Positions 9,630-20,500 of a DNA stretch of 64,000 nt are shown one piece after another. The DNA comes from Pseudomonas sp. Tri1 (GTDB taxonomy: Bacteria; Pseudomonadota; Gammaproteobacteria; Pseudomonadales; Pseudomonadaceae). Position 1 is the stretch's first letter, and every line of letters starts with the position of its first letter. Below the pieces are notes generated by a model, which saw only the letters and a list, made by a program, of their open reading frames with translations, had not been told where the DNA came from and did not search any database. Position numbers and translations under genes: made by a program. The DNA lies in assembly GCF_017968885.1 (NCBI RefSeq), contig NZ_CP072913.1:3332001-3396000 (forward strand). The letters are read 5' to 3'.

Positions 9630-10535
9630 ATGTCTACTCCCGACCTCAATCTGCTTGTCACCCTTGATGTACTGCTATCTGAAGGCAGTGTGGCCAAGGC
9701 CGCTCGACGATTGCGACTGAGCCCATCGGCCATGAGCCGGGCGTTGGCACGGTTGCGCGAAACCACTGGCGATCCGCTGTTGGTAAGGGCTGGGCGCGGC
9801 CTGGTTCCGACGCCCCGGGCCCTGGCGTTGCGCGAGCAGGTCAGCCAATTGGTCCAGGATGCCCAAGCGGTGCTGCGCCCAGCGCTGGCCCCGGATCTGC
9901 GGCGATTGAGCCGGACCTTTACGCTGCGCACCCGCGAAGGGTTCGTGGAGAATTTCGCGGTGGACCTGATGGCCCACATCAACGCACAGGCACCCGCTGT
10001 ACGCTTGCGTTTTGTGGACAAGGCAGACAGGGATAGCACGGCCCTGCGCGAGGGCACCGTGGACCTGGAAACCGCAGTGGTAGACACGGGCACCAGCCCG
10101 GAGTTGCGCACCCAGGCCTTGTTTGGCGACCGCGTGATCGGTGTAGTGCGCTCGGGGCACCCGCTGAGCCAGGGAGCGGTGAGCACCGCCGAGTACCTGG
10201 CGGGCGGGCACATTGGCATTTCCCTGCGCGGCCTGGATCATGGCCCCGTCGACGAGGCCTTGGGGCCCTTGAATCTAGCGCGGGACATCGTGACCACTGT
10301 CCCGGGTTTTTCCACGGCCCTGGGGCTTGCCCGCTCCAGCGACCTGATCGCCAGCGTTCCGGAACGCTACACCGCCAGTCTGCGCGAGGGCATGCACAGT
10401 TTTGCGCTGCCGTTTGCGGTGCCCGGATTCACCATCTCCATGCTTTGGCATCCGCGGATGGATGCCGATCCGGCGCATCGTTGGTTCAGAGGCTGTCTGC
10501 GGGAAGTATGCGGACGCAAAATCGCGGCGGTTTAG
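9630..10535 (+). CDS. LysR-family transcriptional regulator
   Basis: A 301-residue LysR protein. The N-terminal winged helix covers residues 4-64, with the helix-turn-helix GSVAKAARRLRLSPSAMSRA. The C-terminal periplasmic-binding-like effector domain runs from about 90 to the end. It is divergent from the MFS exporter and most likely regulates that exporter and itself. Effector unknown. Confidence 0.93.
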   Translation: MSTPDLNLLVTLDVLLSEGSVAKAARRLRLSPSAMSRALARLRETTGDPLLVRAGRGLVPTPRALALREQVSQLVQDAQAVLRPALAPDLRRLSRTFTLRTREGFVENFAVDLMAHINAQAPAVRLRFVDKADRDSTALREGTVDLETAVVDTGTSPELRTQALFGDRVIGVVRSGHPLSQGAVSTAEYLAGGHIGISLRGLDHGPVDEALGPLNLARDIVTTVPGFSTALGLARSSDLIASVPERYTASLREGMHSFALPFAVPGFTISMLWHPRMDADPAHRWFRGCLREVCGRKIAAV

Positions 10536-10860
10536 TAGGTATTAATTAATAGCACTTCACTGGCACTTAGTTGATAGAACTGCGACGCCGTCGGTAATTC
10601 GGCATTTATCGATATTTAATATTTAAATAGACTTTTGTCCGACAATCTTAAAGTTCTTCCCCGCACGCCGGCACTAGCGCAGGCGCAATCCCGTTGTTTG
10701 CGGGAGTTGCAGGTGAATTCGACTAATTGAATAAAAAAATGGCTGGACGTTTGATTTCGAATTGTGTCAGCTTTCTTACGTCCTCATTGGGCGAGTGATA
10801 GGACGATCTCGCCAGAGATTGTCTGTCTGACAAAAACTGTTCCATTGCAAACAAGGAAGT
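10536..10860 (+). promoter_or_regulatory. aprA upstream region and 5' leader
   Basis: A 325-nt gene-free stretch that carries the promoter and leader of the protease-lipase locus. It is markedly AT-rich around 10540-10650. A hairpin CCCGTTGTTTGCGGG lies near 10690. The ribosome-binding site AAGGAAG is at 10852-10858. Its ACAAGGAAG context contains the A(N)GGA core that RsmA/CsrA proteins bind, and Gac/Rsm control of aprA is established in other pseudomonads. No confident sigma70 boxes were assigned. Confidence 0.5.
10802..10823 (+). promoter_or_regulatory. Leader hairpin upstream of aprA
   Basis: A 9-bp stem (GACGATCTC at 10802-10810 with GAGATTGTC at 10815-10823, one G-U pair) and a GCCA loop. 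It sits about 30 nt before the aprA ribosome-binding site, so in the mRNA it could influence translation or stability. Confidence 0.4.
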
Positions 10861-12324
10861 GTGTTTATGTCGAAAGTCAAAACCAACGCTATTGAGTCTT
10901 CCGAGCAATTGTTCCTGGCGCCGCAATCCTTAGCGGCTGCCAGTAGCGCATTCAACCAGATCAATAGTTTCAGCCATCAATACGACCGGGGCGGTAATCT
11001 GACCGTCAACGGTAAACCGTCGTACTCTGTCGACGAGGCGGCTACCCAGTTGCTACGCGACGGCGCGGCGTATCAGGACCGGGACGGCAGCGGCAAGATC
11101 GAGCTGACCTATACCTTCCTGACCTCCGCCTCTTCGAGCACCATGAACAAGCACGGGATCAGCGGTTTCAGCCAGTTCAGTGCCCAGCAGAAGGGCCAGG
11201 CAGCCCTCGCCATGCAATCCTGGGCAGACGTGGCCAACGTCACCTTCACCGAGAAGGCCAGTGGTGGCGACGGCCACATGACCTTCGGCAACTACAGCGG
11301 CGGCCAGGATGGCGCTGCGGCGTTTGCTTATCTGCCGGGGACCGGTGCCGGCTACGACGGGACGTCCTGGTACCTGATCAACAGCAGTTACACCCAGAAC
11401 AAGAACCCGGACCTGAATAACTACGGTCGCCAGACCCTGACCCACGAAATCGGCCACACCCTGGGCCTGGCACACCCCGGCGACTACAACGCCGGTGAAG
11501 GCAGCCCGACCTACGATGACGCCACTTATGGCCAGGACACCCGTGGCTACAGCGTCATGAGTTACTGGAGTGAAAGCAATACCGATCAGAACTTCAGCAA
11601 GGGCGGCGTCGAGGCCTATGCGTCGGGTCCGCTGATGGATGACATCGCAGCTATCCAGAAACTCTACGGCGCCAACACCAGCACCCGCACTGGCGACACG
11701 ACCTATGGCTTCAACTCCAACACCGGTCGCGACTTCCTCAGTGCATCCTCGTCCTCGGACAAAGTGGTGTTTTCGGTGTGGGACGCCGGCGGTCGCGACA
11801 CCCTGGATTTTTCCGGTTTCACCCAAAACCAGAAAATCAACCTCAATGACGCCTCGTTCTCCGACGTTGGCGGTATGGTCGGTAACGTTTCCATTGCCAA
11901 GGGCGCGGTCATCGAGAACGCCACGGGCGGCTCGGGCAGCGACCTGCTGATCGGCAACTCGGTGGCCAACGAACTCAAGGGTGGGGCCGGCAACGATATC
12001 CTCTGGGGCGCCGGTGGTGCGGACAAACTGTGGGGCGGTTCGGGCTCGGACACTTTCGTGTTCGCCGCCAGTACCGATTCGCGACCCGGTACTGTCGATC
12101 AAATCCTCGACTTCGTCAGCGGCCTGGACAAGATCGACCTGACCGGCATCACCAAGGGCGCCGGCCTGCACTTCGTGAACGCGTTCACCGGTGCGGCAGG
12201 CGATGCGGTGCTGTCGACCTCGGGTGGCAACAGCCTGCTATCGGTGGACTTCTCCGGCCACGGCGTGGCTGACTTCCTGGTCAGCACCGTTGGCCAGGCA
12301 GCGGTTTCGGATATCGTGGCCTGA
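10861..12324 (+). CDS. aprA: Alkaline metalloprotease (serralysin, AprA/AprX)
   Basis: A secreted zinc protease of 487 residues, family M10B. The zinc motif [11 protein letters not shown] begins at H195 (catalytic E196; ligands H195, H199, H205), and the Met-turn is SVMSYW at about 231-236. Calcium-binding RTX nonapeptides ([14 protein letters not shown]) follow at about 356-400. There is no N-terminal Sec signal. The C-terminus ends in DIVA, the acidic-hydrophobic tail that the AprDEF type I apparatus recognises. The inhibitor and exporter genes follow directly. This is the heat-stable milk-spoilage protease of the P. fluorescens group. Confidence 0.98.
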   Translation: MFMSKVKTNAIESSEQLFLAPQSLAAASSAFNQINSFSHQYDRGGNLTVNGKPSYSVDEAATQLLRDGAAYQDRDGSGKIELTYTFLTSASSSTMNKHGISGFSQFSAQQKGQAALAMQSWADVANVTFTEKASGGDGHMTFGNYSGGQDGAAAFAYLPGTGAGYDGTSWYLINSSYTQNKNPDLNNYGRQTLTHEIGHTLGLAHPGDYNAGEGSPTYDDATYGQDTRGYSVMSYWSESNTDQNFSKGGVEAYASGPLMDDIAAIQKLYGANTSTRTGDTTYGFNSNTGRDFLSASSSSDKVVFSVWDAGGRDTLDFSGFTQNQKINLNDASFSDVGGMVGNVSIAKGAVIENATGGSGSDLLIGNSVANELKGGAGNDILWGAGGADKLWGGSGSDTFVFAASTDSRPGTVDQILDFVSGLDKIDLTGITKGAGLHFVNAFTGAAGDAVLSTSGGNSLLSVDFSGHGVADFLVSTVGQAAVSDIVA

Positions 12325-12332
12325 TGATCTGC

Positions 12333-12360
12333 TCCCGCGGGGGTAACTGCCCCTGCGGGA
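12333..12360 (+). terminator. Hairpin between aprA and aprI
   Basis: An 11-bp stem (TCCCGCGGGGG at 12333-12343 with CCCCTGCGGGA at 12350-12360, one G-U pair) and a 6-nt loop, starting 8 nt after the aprA stop. No T-run follows, so it probably acts as a partial terminator or a 3' stabiliser that makes aprA mRNA more abundant than the downstream genes. Confidence 0.55.
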
Positions 12361-12382
12361 CTCCCCGGCCAGGATGAAAGCA

Positions 12383-12820
12383 ATGCGCAAAGAATTTACA
12401 CCCTGTAGCCCCCAGGCAACCGCCTGGTTATTCGCTACGTTGATGATGTTTTGTGGAGAAACCGCCATGGCGCGCAGCCTGTTGTTAGCAGAACCCTCAC
12501 AGTTGGCCGGTCAGTGGCTGGCCGTTTTGTCGGGGCCGCAGGAAAGTGCGCAAACCCAGGCGTTGCAGGACAAACCGTCCAATACCTGCCTCATCGAGCT
12601 CAGGGCAGACCAGACCCTGGGCGGGCAAACCGATTGCCTGGGCCACTGGTTGGGGGATGAGCCGGTGCATTGGTTTACCGAGCCCGACGGTCTTTCCCTG
12701 ATCGGCAAGCAGAACACCAGAGTTCATCTGGGCCTGCGCCAGGAACAGCACTACCAAGTTACTTTGAAGTCAGGCCTGTTACTTATCCTTGAACGAAACA
12801 AGGCCCAGGCCCCACGTTAA
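12383..12820 (+). CDS. aprI: Periplasmic inhibitor of alkaline protease (AprI/Inh)
   Basis: A 145-residue inhibitor of serralysins. A signal peptide ends at about AMA-RS, so it acts in the periplasm. The mature part has the two cysteines (SNTCLIEL and QTDCLGHW) that form the conserved disulphide of the Inh beta-barrel. Its N-terminal trunk is expected to plug the AprA active site and protect the cell from misdirected protease. The start at 12383 is chosen because AGGA at 12371-12374 is 8 nt away; the ATG at 12374 overlaps that site. Confidence 0.92.
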   Translation: MRKEFTPCSPQATAWLFATLMMFCGETAMARSLLLAEPSQLAGQWLAVLSGPQESAQTQALQDKPSNTCLIELRADQTLGGQTDCLGHWLGDEPVHWFTEPDGLSLIGKQNTRVHLGLRQEQHYQVTLKSGLLLILERNKAQAPR

Positions 12821-12843
12821 CGAACTCGTACAATCATAAACCC

Positions 12844-12864
12844 CATGCCTGTTTAACAGGCGTG
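12844..12864 (+). terminator. Weak hairpin between aprI and aprD
   Basis: An 8-bp stem, CATGCCTG with CAGGCGTG (one G-U pair), around TTTAA. It is followed by a mixed AT-rich stretch, not a clean T-run. It may be an attenuator or processing site inside the operon. Confidence 0.35.
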
Positions 12865-12937
12865 GCCCGATTTAATTATTAAAGATGGGTAGTTGAGTCT
12901 GCCGGGTATCTGGCGAAGCCTATAGCAAGGACGATGC

Positions 12938-14716
12938 ATGAATAGGGCAAGGAACGCGGCAGCAGTGCCACTCTTTAAGGCGCTGGGCGATTATAAAAAC
13001 ATTCTGATCAGCGTCGGTTGTTTTACTGCGCTGATTAACGTCCTGATGCTGGCACCTTCGATTTATATGCTGCAGGTATATGACCGAGGGCTTTCCTCTC
13101 AGAACGAAACCACCCTGGCAATGTTGTCGTTGATGGTGGTGGGGTTCTTTGTATTTATCGGGCTGCTGGAAATGCTGCGCAGCTTCATTGTCATCCGCAT
13201 CGGCAGCCAGTTGGAAAGACGCTTCAACCTCCAGGTGTATAAAGCCGCGTTCGAGCGCAATCTGCTCCAGGGCGAGGGCAACGCCGGACAATCCCTGGGC
13301 GACCTGACTCATGTCCGCCAGTTCGTCACGGGGCCTGCCTTGTTCGCATTCTTCGACGCACCCTGGTTCCCCATCTACCTGCTGGTGATCTATCTGTTCA
13401 ACGTCTGGCTCGGTGTGTTTGCCACCGTCGGCACGTTGTTGTTGATTGGCCTGGCCTGCCTGAATGAACTCATGACCAAAAAGCCCTTGGGGCAGGCCAG
13501 CGTGTACTCGCAACAGTCCAGCCAGTTGGCCACCAGCCATTTGCACAATGCCGAAACCATTCAGGCCATGGGCATGCTTGGCGCGCTGCGCAGCCGTTGG
13601 TTTGCCGTGCACTCGCGGTTCCTTGGCCTGCAGAACCAGGCCAGCGATACCGGCGCGGTGATCAGTTCCTTGAGCAAGACCCTGCGCCTGTGCCTGCAAT
13701 CCCTGGTACTGGGTTTGGGCGCGCTGTTGGTGATCAAGGGCGAGATGACCGCCGGGATGATGATTGCCGGCTCGATTCTGATGGGCCGGGTGCTGAGCCC
13801 CATCGACCAGTTGATTGCCGTATGGAAGCAGTGGAGCGGCGCCAAGCTAGCCTATCGCCGCCTCGAGGCGCTGTTGCAGGCTTACCCGGCACAGGATGAT
13901 GCCATGGCATTGCCGGCGCCCAAGGGCCAGGTGAGTTTCGAACAGGTGAGCGCCGGCCCGCCGGGGCAACGCAACGCGACGTTGCAACAAGTCAGCTTTA
14001 GCCTGGCGGCCGGGGAAGTGCTCGGGGTGCTGGGGGCGTCGGGCTCCGGTAAATCCACCCTGGCCCGTGTGCTGGTGGGTGTATGGCCAACCCTGGGCGG
14101 CACGGTGCGGCTCGATGGGGCCGATATCCACCGCTGGAATCGTGACCTGCTTGGCCCGCACGTCGGCTATCTGCCCCAGGACATCGAGCTGTTCAGCGGC
14201 AGCATTGCCGAGAATATCGCCCGCTTTCGCGAAGCCGACCCGCAAAAGGTTGTCGACGCTGCGCATCAGGCCGGTGTCCATGAACTGATCCTGCGCATGC
14301 CCCAGGGCTACGACACGGTGCTGGGAGAGGACGGCGGTGGTTTGTCGGGCGGGCAGAAGCAAAGGGTGGCCTTGGCCCGAGCGATGTACGACCGGCCGAG
14401 CCTGGTGGTACTCGACGAGCCCAACTCCAACCTCGATACGGTCGGTGAGGCGGCATTGGCCAGCGCCATCGCGCAGATGAAGGCGCAAGGCACCAGCGTC
14501 GTGCTGGTGACCCATCGATCCTCGGCGCTGGCCCAGGCCGACAAGTTGCTGGTGCTCAACGAAGGCCGGCTGCAGGCCTTCGGGCCGAGCCAGGAAGTAC
14601 TGCGGGCGCTGTCCGGCCAATCGGAGACGCCACAACGGGACCGGCCCCACGCAACCCCTAACGGGCTGAGCATGAGTCGCCAGTATCAGGCCACCAACAA
14701 GCCCAGCGGCGCATGA
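12938..14716 (+). CDS. aprD: Type I secretion ABC transporter AprD
   Basis: The inner-membrane ATPase/permease of the AprA/TliA exporter, 592 residues. About six membrane helices fill residues 20-300 (ILISVGCFTALINVLMLAPS is the first). The ATPase domain has Walker A GASGSGKST near 365-373, signature LSGGQKQR near 469 and Walker B SLVVLDEP near 488. It lacks the N-terminal peptidase domain, as expected for transporters of RTX proteins with uncleaved C-terminal signals. It works with AprE and AprF, whose genes follow without gaps. AAGGA precedes the start at good spacing. Confidence 0.97.
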   Translation: MNRARNAAAVPLFKALGDYKNILISVGCFTALINVLMLAPSIYMLQVYDRGLSSQNETTLAMLSLMVVGFFVFIGLLEMLRSFIVIRIGSQLERRFNLQVYKAAFERNLLQGEGNAGQSLGDLTHVRQFVTGPALFAFFDAPWFPIYLLVIYLFNVWLGVFATVGTLLLIGLACLNELMTKKPLGQASVYSQQSSQLATSHLHNAETIQAMGMLGALRSRWFAVHSRFLGLQNQASDTGAVISSLSKTLRLCLQSLVLGLGALLVIKGEMTAGMMIAGSILMGRVLSPIDQLIAVWKQWSGAKLAYRRLEALLQAYPAQDDAMALPAPKGQVSFEQVSAGPPGQRNATLQQVSFSLAAGEVLGVLGASGSGKSTLARVLVGVWPTLGGTVRLDGADIHRWNRDLLGPHVGYLPQDIELFSGSIAENIARFREADPQKVVDAAHQAGVHELILRMPQGYDTVLGEDGGGLSGGQKQRVALARAMYDRPSLVVLDEPNSNLDTVGEAALASAIAQMKAQGTSVVLVTHRSSALAQADKLLVLNEGRLQAFGPSQEVLRALSGQSETPQRDRPHATPNGLSMSRQYQATNKPSGA

Positions 14717-14730
14717 GCAAGGATCGCGAC

Positions 14731-16047
14731 ATGAACCTCGAACAACCTCAAATCCTCGAACGTCCCGAACATGGCGCGCGGTTCTTCACCCGCCTGGGCT
14801 GGGCACTGGTGATTCTTGGTGCGGGCAGCTTTTTCACTTGGGCCAGCCTGGCGCCGTTGGACCAGGGTATCCCGGTGCAGGGCACCGTGGTGGTGTCCGG
14901 CAAGCGCAAAGCCGTACAGTCGATGAGCAGCGGCGTGGTCAGCAGGATCCTGGTGCGCGAAGGCGAGTCGGTGAAGCAGGGCCAGGCGCTGTTTCGTCTC
15001 GACCAGACCCAGGCCGCCGCCGATGTGCAATCGTTGCAAGCCCAGTATCGGATGGCCTGGGCCAGCCTGGCGCGCTGGCAGAGCGAGCGGGACAACCTCG
15101 GGCAAGTGAGTTTCCCGACGCAACTGAGCCAAGACTCGGACCCGCGCCTGGCATTGGTGCTCGAAGGCCAGCGGCAACTGTTCAGCAGTCGCCGCGAAGC
15201 GTTTGCCCGGGAACAGTCCGCGTTGCGTGCCAACATCGAAGGCGCCACGGCGCAACTGGCGGGCATGCGCCGGGCCCGCAGTGACCTCACGGCCCAGGCC
15301 GACTCCCTGCGCCTGCAACTGGGTAACCTGCAACCCTTGGCGGATAATGGTTACATCCCGCGCAACCGCTTGCTGGACTATCAACGCCAATTGTCACAAG
15401 TGCAGCAGGAACTGGCGCAGAACAGCGGCGAAAGCGGGCGGGTGGAGCAGGGGATCGTCGAGTCCCGGCTGAAGCTGCAGCAACACAACGAGGAATACCA
15501 GAAAGAAGTGCGCAGCCAGTTGGCAGAGGCCCAGCTCAAGAGCGAAACCCTGCAACAGCAACTGAAATCCGCCGGGTTCGAGCTGCAACACAGCGAGATC
15601 CTCGCCACCGCCGACGGCATCGCCGTCAATCTCGGCGTACACACCGAAGGCGCCGTGGTGCGCCAGGGTGACACTTTGCTGGAAATCGTGCCCCAGGGCA
15701 CGCGGCTGGAAGTGGAGGGGCACTTGCCGGTGCACCTGATCGACAAGGTCGGCGCCCATTTGCCGGTGGACATTCTCTTCACCGCCTTCAACCAGAACCG
15801 CACGCCACGGGTGTCGGGGGAGGTCAGCCTGGTGTCTGCCGACCAGATGCTCGATGAGAAAACCGGCGCGCCGTATTACGTGCTGCGCAGCAGCGTCAGC
15901 GACGTGGCGATGGAAAAGCTCAACGGACTGGTGATCAAGCCGGGCATGCCGGCGGAAATGTTCGTGCGCACCGGCGAGCGCTCGCTCCTCAACTACTTGT
16001 TCAAACCACTGCTCGACCGAGCCGGCTCTGCGTTGACCGAAGAATAA
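14731..16047 (+). CDS. aprE: Type I secretion membrane fusion protein AprE
   Basis: A HlyD-family periplasmic adaptor of 438 residues. There is a short cytoplasmic N-terminus, one membrane helix at about residues 20-42 (LGWALVILGAGSFFTWASLA), then a lipoyl/barrel-sandwich region, long coiled coils (about 90-270) and the second half of the lipoyl domain. It bridges AprD to AprF. The start at 14731 has CAAGGA 7 nt upstream. An in-frame ATG at 14713 would overlap the aprD stop by 4 nt and is the alternative. Confidence 0.95.
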   Translation: MNLEQPQILERPEHGARFFTRLGWALVILGAGSFFTWASLAPLDQGIPVQGTVVVSGKRKAVQSMSSGVVSRILVREGESVKQGQALFRLDQTQAAADVQSLQAQYRMAWASLARWQSERDNLGQVSFPTQLSQDSDPRLALVLEGQRQLFSSRREAFAREQSALRANIEGATAQLAGMRRARSDLTAQADSLRLQLGNLQPLADNGYIPRNRLLDYQRQLSQVQQELAQNSGESGRVEQGIVESRLKLQQHNEEYQKEVRSQLAEAQLKSETLQQQLKSAGFELQHSEILATADGIAVNLGVHTEGAVVRQGDTLLEIVPQGTRLEVEGHLPVHLIDKVGAHLPVDILFTAFNQNRTPRVSGEVSLVSADQMLDEKTGAPYYVLRSSVSDVAMEKLNGLVIKPGMPAEMFVRTGERSLLNYLFKPLLDRAGSALTEE

Positions 16048-16061
16048 GGATGTCTGTGGGT

Positions 16062-17405
16062 ATGAAGCGCTTTTACTGGCTCGCCGCGTTGACGGCGGCT
16101 GTCTGCAATAACGTCTGGGCCATGGGCCCGTTCGACGTCTACGAACAGGCTTTGCGCAATGACCCGGTGTATCTGGGGGCGATCAAGGAGCGCGACGCGG
16201 GCCTGGAAAACCGCGCCATTGGCCGCGCCGGGCTGTTGCCACAGCTGGGCTACAGCTACAACAAGGGTCGCAACAAGTCCAAGGTCACCTATCTCAACGA
16301 GCGCGGCGCCAGCCAGCATGATGACCGTAACTACAGCAGCTACGGTTCCAGCCTGACCCTGCAACAACCGTTGCTGGACTACGAAGCGTATGCGGCCTAT
16401 CGCAAAGGTGTGGCCCAGGCGTTGTTCGCTGACGAAAGCTTTCGCGGCAAGAGCCAGGAACTGCTGGTGCGGGTGCTTAGCTATTACACCCAGGCGCTTT
16501 TCGCCCAGGACCAGATCGACATCGCCCTGGCCAAGAAAAAGGCTTTCGAACAGCAGTTTCGCCAGAACGAGCACATGTTTCGCCAAGGCGAGGGCACCCG
16601 CACCGATATCCTTGAGGCCGAGTCGCGTTATGAGTTGGCAACCGCCGAAGAAATCGAGGCCCGCAACGAGCAAGACGCCTCGTTGCGTGAGCTTGGCGCA
16701 CTGATTGGCGTTCCGGCCCTGGATATCGGTGACCTTGCGCCGCTGAACGACACCTTTCAGACCTTCCCCCTGCAGCCAGCCAATTTCGACACCTGGCACG
16801 AACTGGCAGTGAGCAACAACCCCAACCTGGCGTCCCAGCGGCAGGCCGTGGACGTGGCGCGCTTCGAGGTCGAACGCAACCGCGCCGGACACCTGCCAAA
16901 AGTCAGCGCCTACGCGACGATGCGCCAGAACGAGTCAGAAAGTGGCAACACTTACAACCAACGCTACGACACCAACACCATTGGCCTGGAAGTCAGCGTG
17001 CCGCTGTACGCCGGTGGCGGCGTCTCGGCCTCGACCCGCCAGGCCAGCCGCAGCATGGAGCAGGCCGAGTACGAACTGGACGCCAAGACCCGCGAAACCC
17101 TGATCGAACTGCGCCGTCAGTTCAGCGCCTGCGTCTCGGGCGTGAACAAACTGCGGGCCTACCAGAAAGCCCTTGCTTCCGCCGAAGCGCTGGTGGTCTC
17201 GACCCGGCAAAGCATCCTCGGCGGCGAGCGGGTCAACCTCGACGCCCTCAACGCCGAACAACAGCTTTACACCACCCGCCGCGACCTGGCTCAAGCCCGC
17301 TATGACTACCTGATGGCCTGGACCAAGTTGCACTACTACGCCGGCACCTTGGGGGAGCAGGACCTGGCCAAAGTGGATGAGGCGTTTGTGCCCCGGACCC
17401 GGTGA
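16062..17405 (+). CDS. aprF: Type I secretion outer-membrane channel AprF (TolC family)
   Basis: A TolC-family outer-membrane efflux protein of about 447 residues that completes the AprDEF apparatus. The signal peptide is KRFYWLAALTAAVCNNVWA. The mature protein shows the two-fold repeated helical pattern of the family, with the second half beginning near WHELAVSNNPNLASQRQAVD. The start at 16062 is supported by AAGGA at 16046-16050; in-frame alternatives are ATG 16050 and GTG 16056. It follows aprE by a few bases and is probably translationally coupled to it. Confidence 0.95.
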   Translation: MKRFYWLAALTAAVCNNVWAMGPFDVYEQALRNDPVYLGAIKERDAGLENRAIGRAGLLPQLGYSYNKGRNKSKVTYLNERGASQHDDRNYSSYGSSLTLQQPLLDYEAYAAYRKGVAQALFADESFRGKSQELLVRVLSYYTQALFAQDQIDIALAKKKAFEQQFRQNEHMFRQGEGTRTDILEAESRYELATAEEIEARNEQDASLRELGALIGVPALDIGDLAPLNDTFQTFPLQPANFDTWHELAVSNNPNLASQRQAVDVARFEVERNRAGHLPKVSAYATMRQNESESGNTYNQRYDTNTIGLEVSVPLYAGGGVSASTRQASRSMEQAEYELDAKTRETLIELRRQFSACVSGVNKLRAYQKALASAEALVVSTRQSILGGERVNLDALNAEQQLYTTRRDLAQARYDYLMAWTKLHYYAGTLGEQDLAKVDEAFVPRTR

Positions 17406-17515
17406 CCGATGCATGGAAGACCGGTGCTTTGTGATTCCTCGCCACAGGAGCCAGAGCAAGCCTCAAGAGCCAGGGCAAACCAAAGGATTTTTGCAACAAC
17501 TAAGGATGGTTCGTG

Positions 17516-20500
17516 ATGAAAATCGATAACAAAAAACAACCCAGGCAGACGGGGCGTGTGTTTCTGCCCAAGACCTTCAACCAGGCCATGCTTTGCGCAC
17601 TGGCAACCCTGGGCACCGCTCAGGCCGCACCCTATGTCGAGAGCGGCAGGCCGGGCGACCCCGACAGCTGGCGCAGCAGCGAATTCAATGCCGAATGGGG
17701 CCTGGGGGCAATCAACGCGCAACAGGCCTACGCCGCAGGCTACACCGGTAAGGGCGTCAAGCTGGGGATCTTCGATCAGCCGGTCTACGCGGCTCATCCG
17801 GAGTTCTCCGGTAGCGGCAAAGTCGTGACCCTGGTCACCAGCGGCATTCGCGAGTACACCGACCCGTATATCCCAGTGAAGGCCGGTGACCCGTTTCGTT
17901 ACGACGGTTCACCCAGCGTCGGTTCGGACGGCAAGCTCGGTTCCCATGGCACCCACGTCGGCGGGATCGCCGCCGGCAGTCGAGATGGCAGCCCGATGCA
18001 TGGCGTGGCGTTCGATGCGCAGATCATCAGCGCCGACAACGGCGACCCCGGCCCCGAGGACGGCATCATCCTCGGTAACGATGGCGCGGTGTACAAGGCA
18101 GGCTGGGATGCACTGATCGCCAGCGGCGCTCGGATCATCAACAACAGCTGGGGCATCGGCATCACCGACCGCTTCGACCAAGGTGGCCGCGACCCGGCGT
18201 TCCCGCACTTCACCGTGCAGGACGCGCAATTGCAATTCGACCAGATCGAACCCTTGCTGGGCACCAAGCCCGGTGGCGCCTACGAAGGTGCCATCGCCGC
18301 GGCTCGCAGCGGTATCGTGACGATCTTCGCCGCTGGCAACGACTACAACCTCAACAACCCGGATGCCATCGCCGGGCTGGCGTACTTCGTGCCCGATATC
18401 GCACCGAACTGGCTCACCGTGGCCGCCCTGCAAACCAACCCCGACACCGCCAGCCCCGATCCGTACACCCTCAGCACCTTCTCATCGCGCTGCGGCTATA
18501 CCGCCAGCTTCTGCGTGTCGGCACCGGGCACCCGGGTCTACAGCGCCGTGATTGGCGGCACCAGTGCCGATGACTTGACCGTGGGCTACGCCAACAAGAG
18601 CGGCACCTCCATGGCCGCTCCACACGTAGCCGGCAGCGTGGCGGTGCTGATGGAGCGCTTCCCATACATGACCGGCGCCCAGGTCGCCAGCGTATTGCGC
18701 AGCACCGCCACCGACATGGGCGCGCCGGGTGTCGATGCGCTGTATGGCTGGGGCATGATCAACCTGGGCAAGGCTATCGACGGTCCGTCGATGCTGGTGA
18801 CCGAGCAGGACATTCCCGACGAATTCCGAATCGACGGTGCCTACGGCTCCGGCCAATTTGTGGCGGACTTGCCAGGCATCGGCGCGGTCATCGATGCCGG
18901 CAAGCCTACGCAGCGCGTGTGCAGCGGCATCCAGTGCGGCCTGGATGTATGGCGCAACGACATTTCCGGTCATGGCGGCCTGACCAAGGAAGGCATCGGC
19001 ACTTTGGTGCTCAGCGGGAATAACACCTACAGCGGGCCAACCCTGGTCAATGAGGGGCGCCTGGCGGTCAACGGCTCCCTGGCGTCGGCCGTTACTGTCA
19101 ATGACGGCGGCATCCTCGGCGGCAACGGCCGCATCGCCAGCCTGACCGCCAATCGCGGCGCCAGCGTGGCCCCGGGCAGTTCCATCGGCACCTTGCAGGT
19201 GGCCGGGGATGTTACGTTCCAGCCCGGTTCGACCTATGCCGTGGAAGTGTCCTCCACCTCCAGCGACCTGATTGTCGCGGGTGGCAAGGCCTCCATCGAG
19301 GGAGCAACAGTGTCGCTGTCCCTGGAAAACAGTTCGACACTGCTCACCGCTGGCGAAGTGAAAAGCCTGCTCGGCCGGCAATTCAACATCCTTCAGGCGG
19401 CCGGCGGTATCGACGGAAGCTTCGGTGAAGTCCTGCCAAACTACGCGTTTCTTGGCGGGGACCTGGCGTACTCCGTCAATGGCGTTCAACTGGCGGTGGC
19501 GCGTAACGCCGCGTCCTTCAGCAGCCTTGGCCTGACGCCGAACCAGCGCTCGGTAGCGACTGCCGCCGAGCAATTGGGCGCGGGCAACGGACTCTACGAA
19601 GCCTTGCTGTTGTCACCCAGCGCCGCCGCGGCACAGCAGGCGTTCCAGCAACTGTCCGGCGAAATTCACCCGGCCATCGGCACGCTGTTGATCAACGACA
19701 GTCGCTACCTGCGTGAAGCGGTGGGGGATCGATTGCGCCAGGATGCGCTGTACGACGCCAACACTCCGGGCGACACCGCCAGCAACGCCTGGGTCAAGGT
19801 GCTCGGCGCCTGGGGTAAAAATGCTGGTGACCATGACAGCGCCAGTTCGACCCATTCCATCGGCGGCTTGCTGGCGGGTGTCGATGGCTTGATCAGCGAG
19901 CAGACACGCCTGGGCTTCGTCACCGGTTATAGCGACAGCTCATTGAGCCAAGGTGACGGCACACATTCCTCGGCCAAGGCTGACAGCTATCACCTGGGTG
20001 CGTACCTGGGCCATGAAATCGACGCCCTGCGCCTGACCATCGGCGGTGCCTACAGCTGGCATCGCATCGACGTCAAACGAGACGTCCAGTTCGGCGCGGT
20101 GAGTGGCCAGGAAAAAGCCAAGCGTGACGCCCAAACCGCCCAGCTGTTCAGCGAAGCCGCGTATCGCCTCGATCTGCAACCCGTGACCCTGGAGCCGTTC
20201 GTCAACCTGGCCTACGTGCACCTGGACAGCGACAGCTTCCATGAAAAAGGCGATGCCGCGGCCCTCAGAAGTGCTGAAGACCGCCGCGATGCCGTGCTCT
20301 CGACACTGGGCGCGCGGGCCGGCCACACCCTGACACTGTCGGCGCAACGCCAGTTGCAGTTGTCCGCCACCCTCGGCTGGCAGCACAACCTGAGCAACAT
20401 CCGTTCCGAACGAGACCTGGCGTTTGTCGGTGGCACGAACACGTTCGCGGTGCAGAGCGTGTCCATGGACCGCAACGCCGCCGTGATCGGCGCCCGTGCC

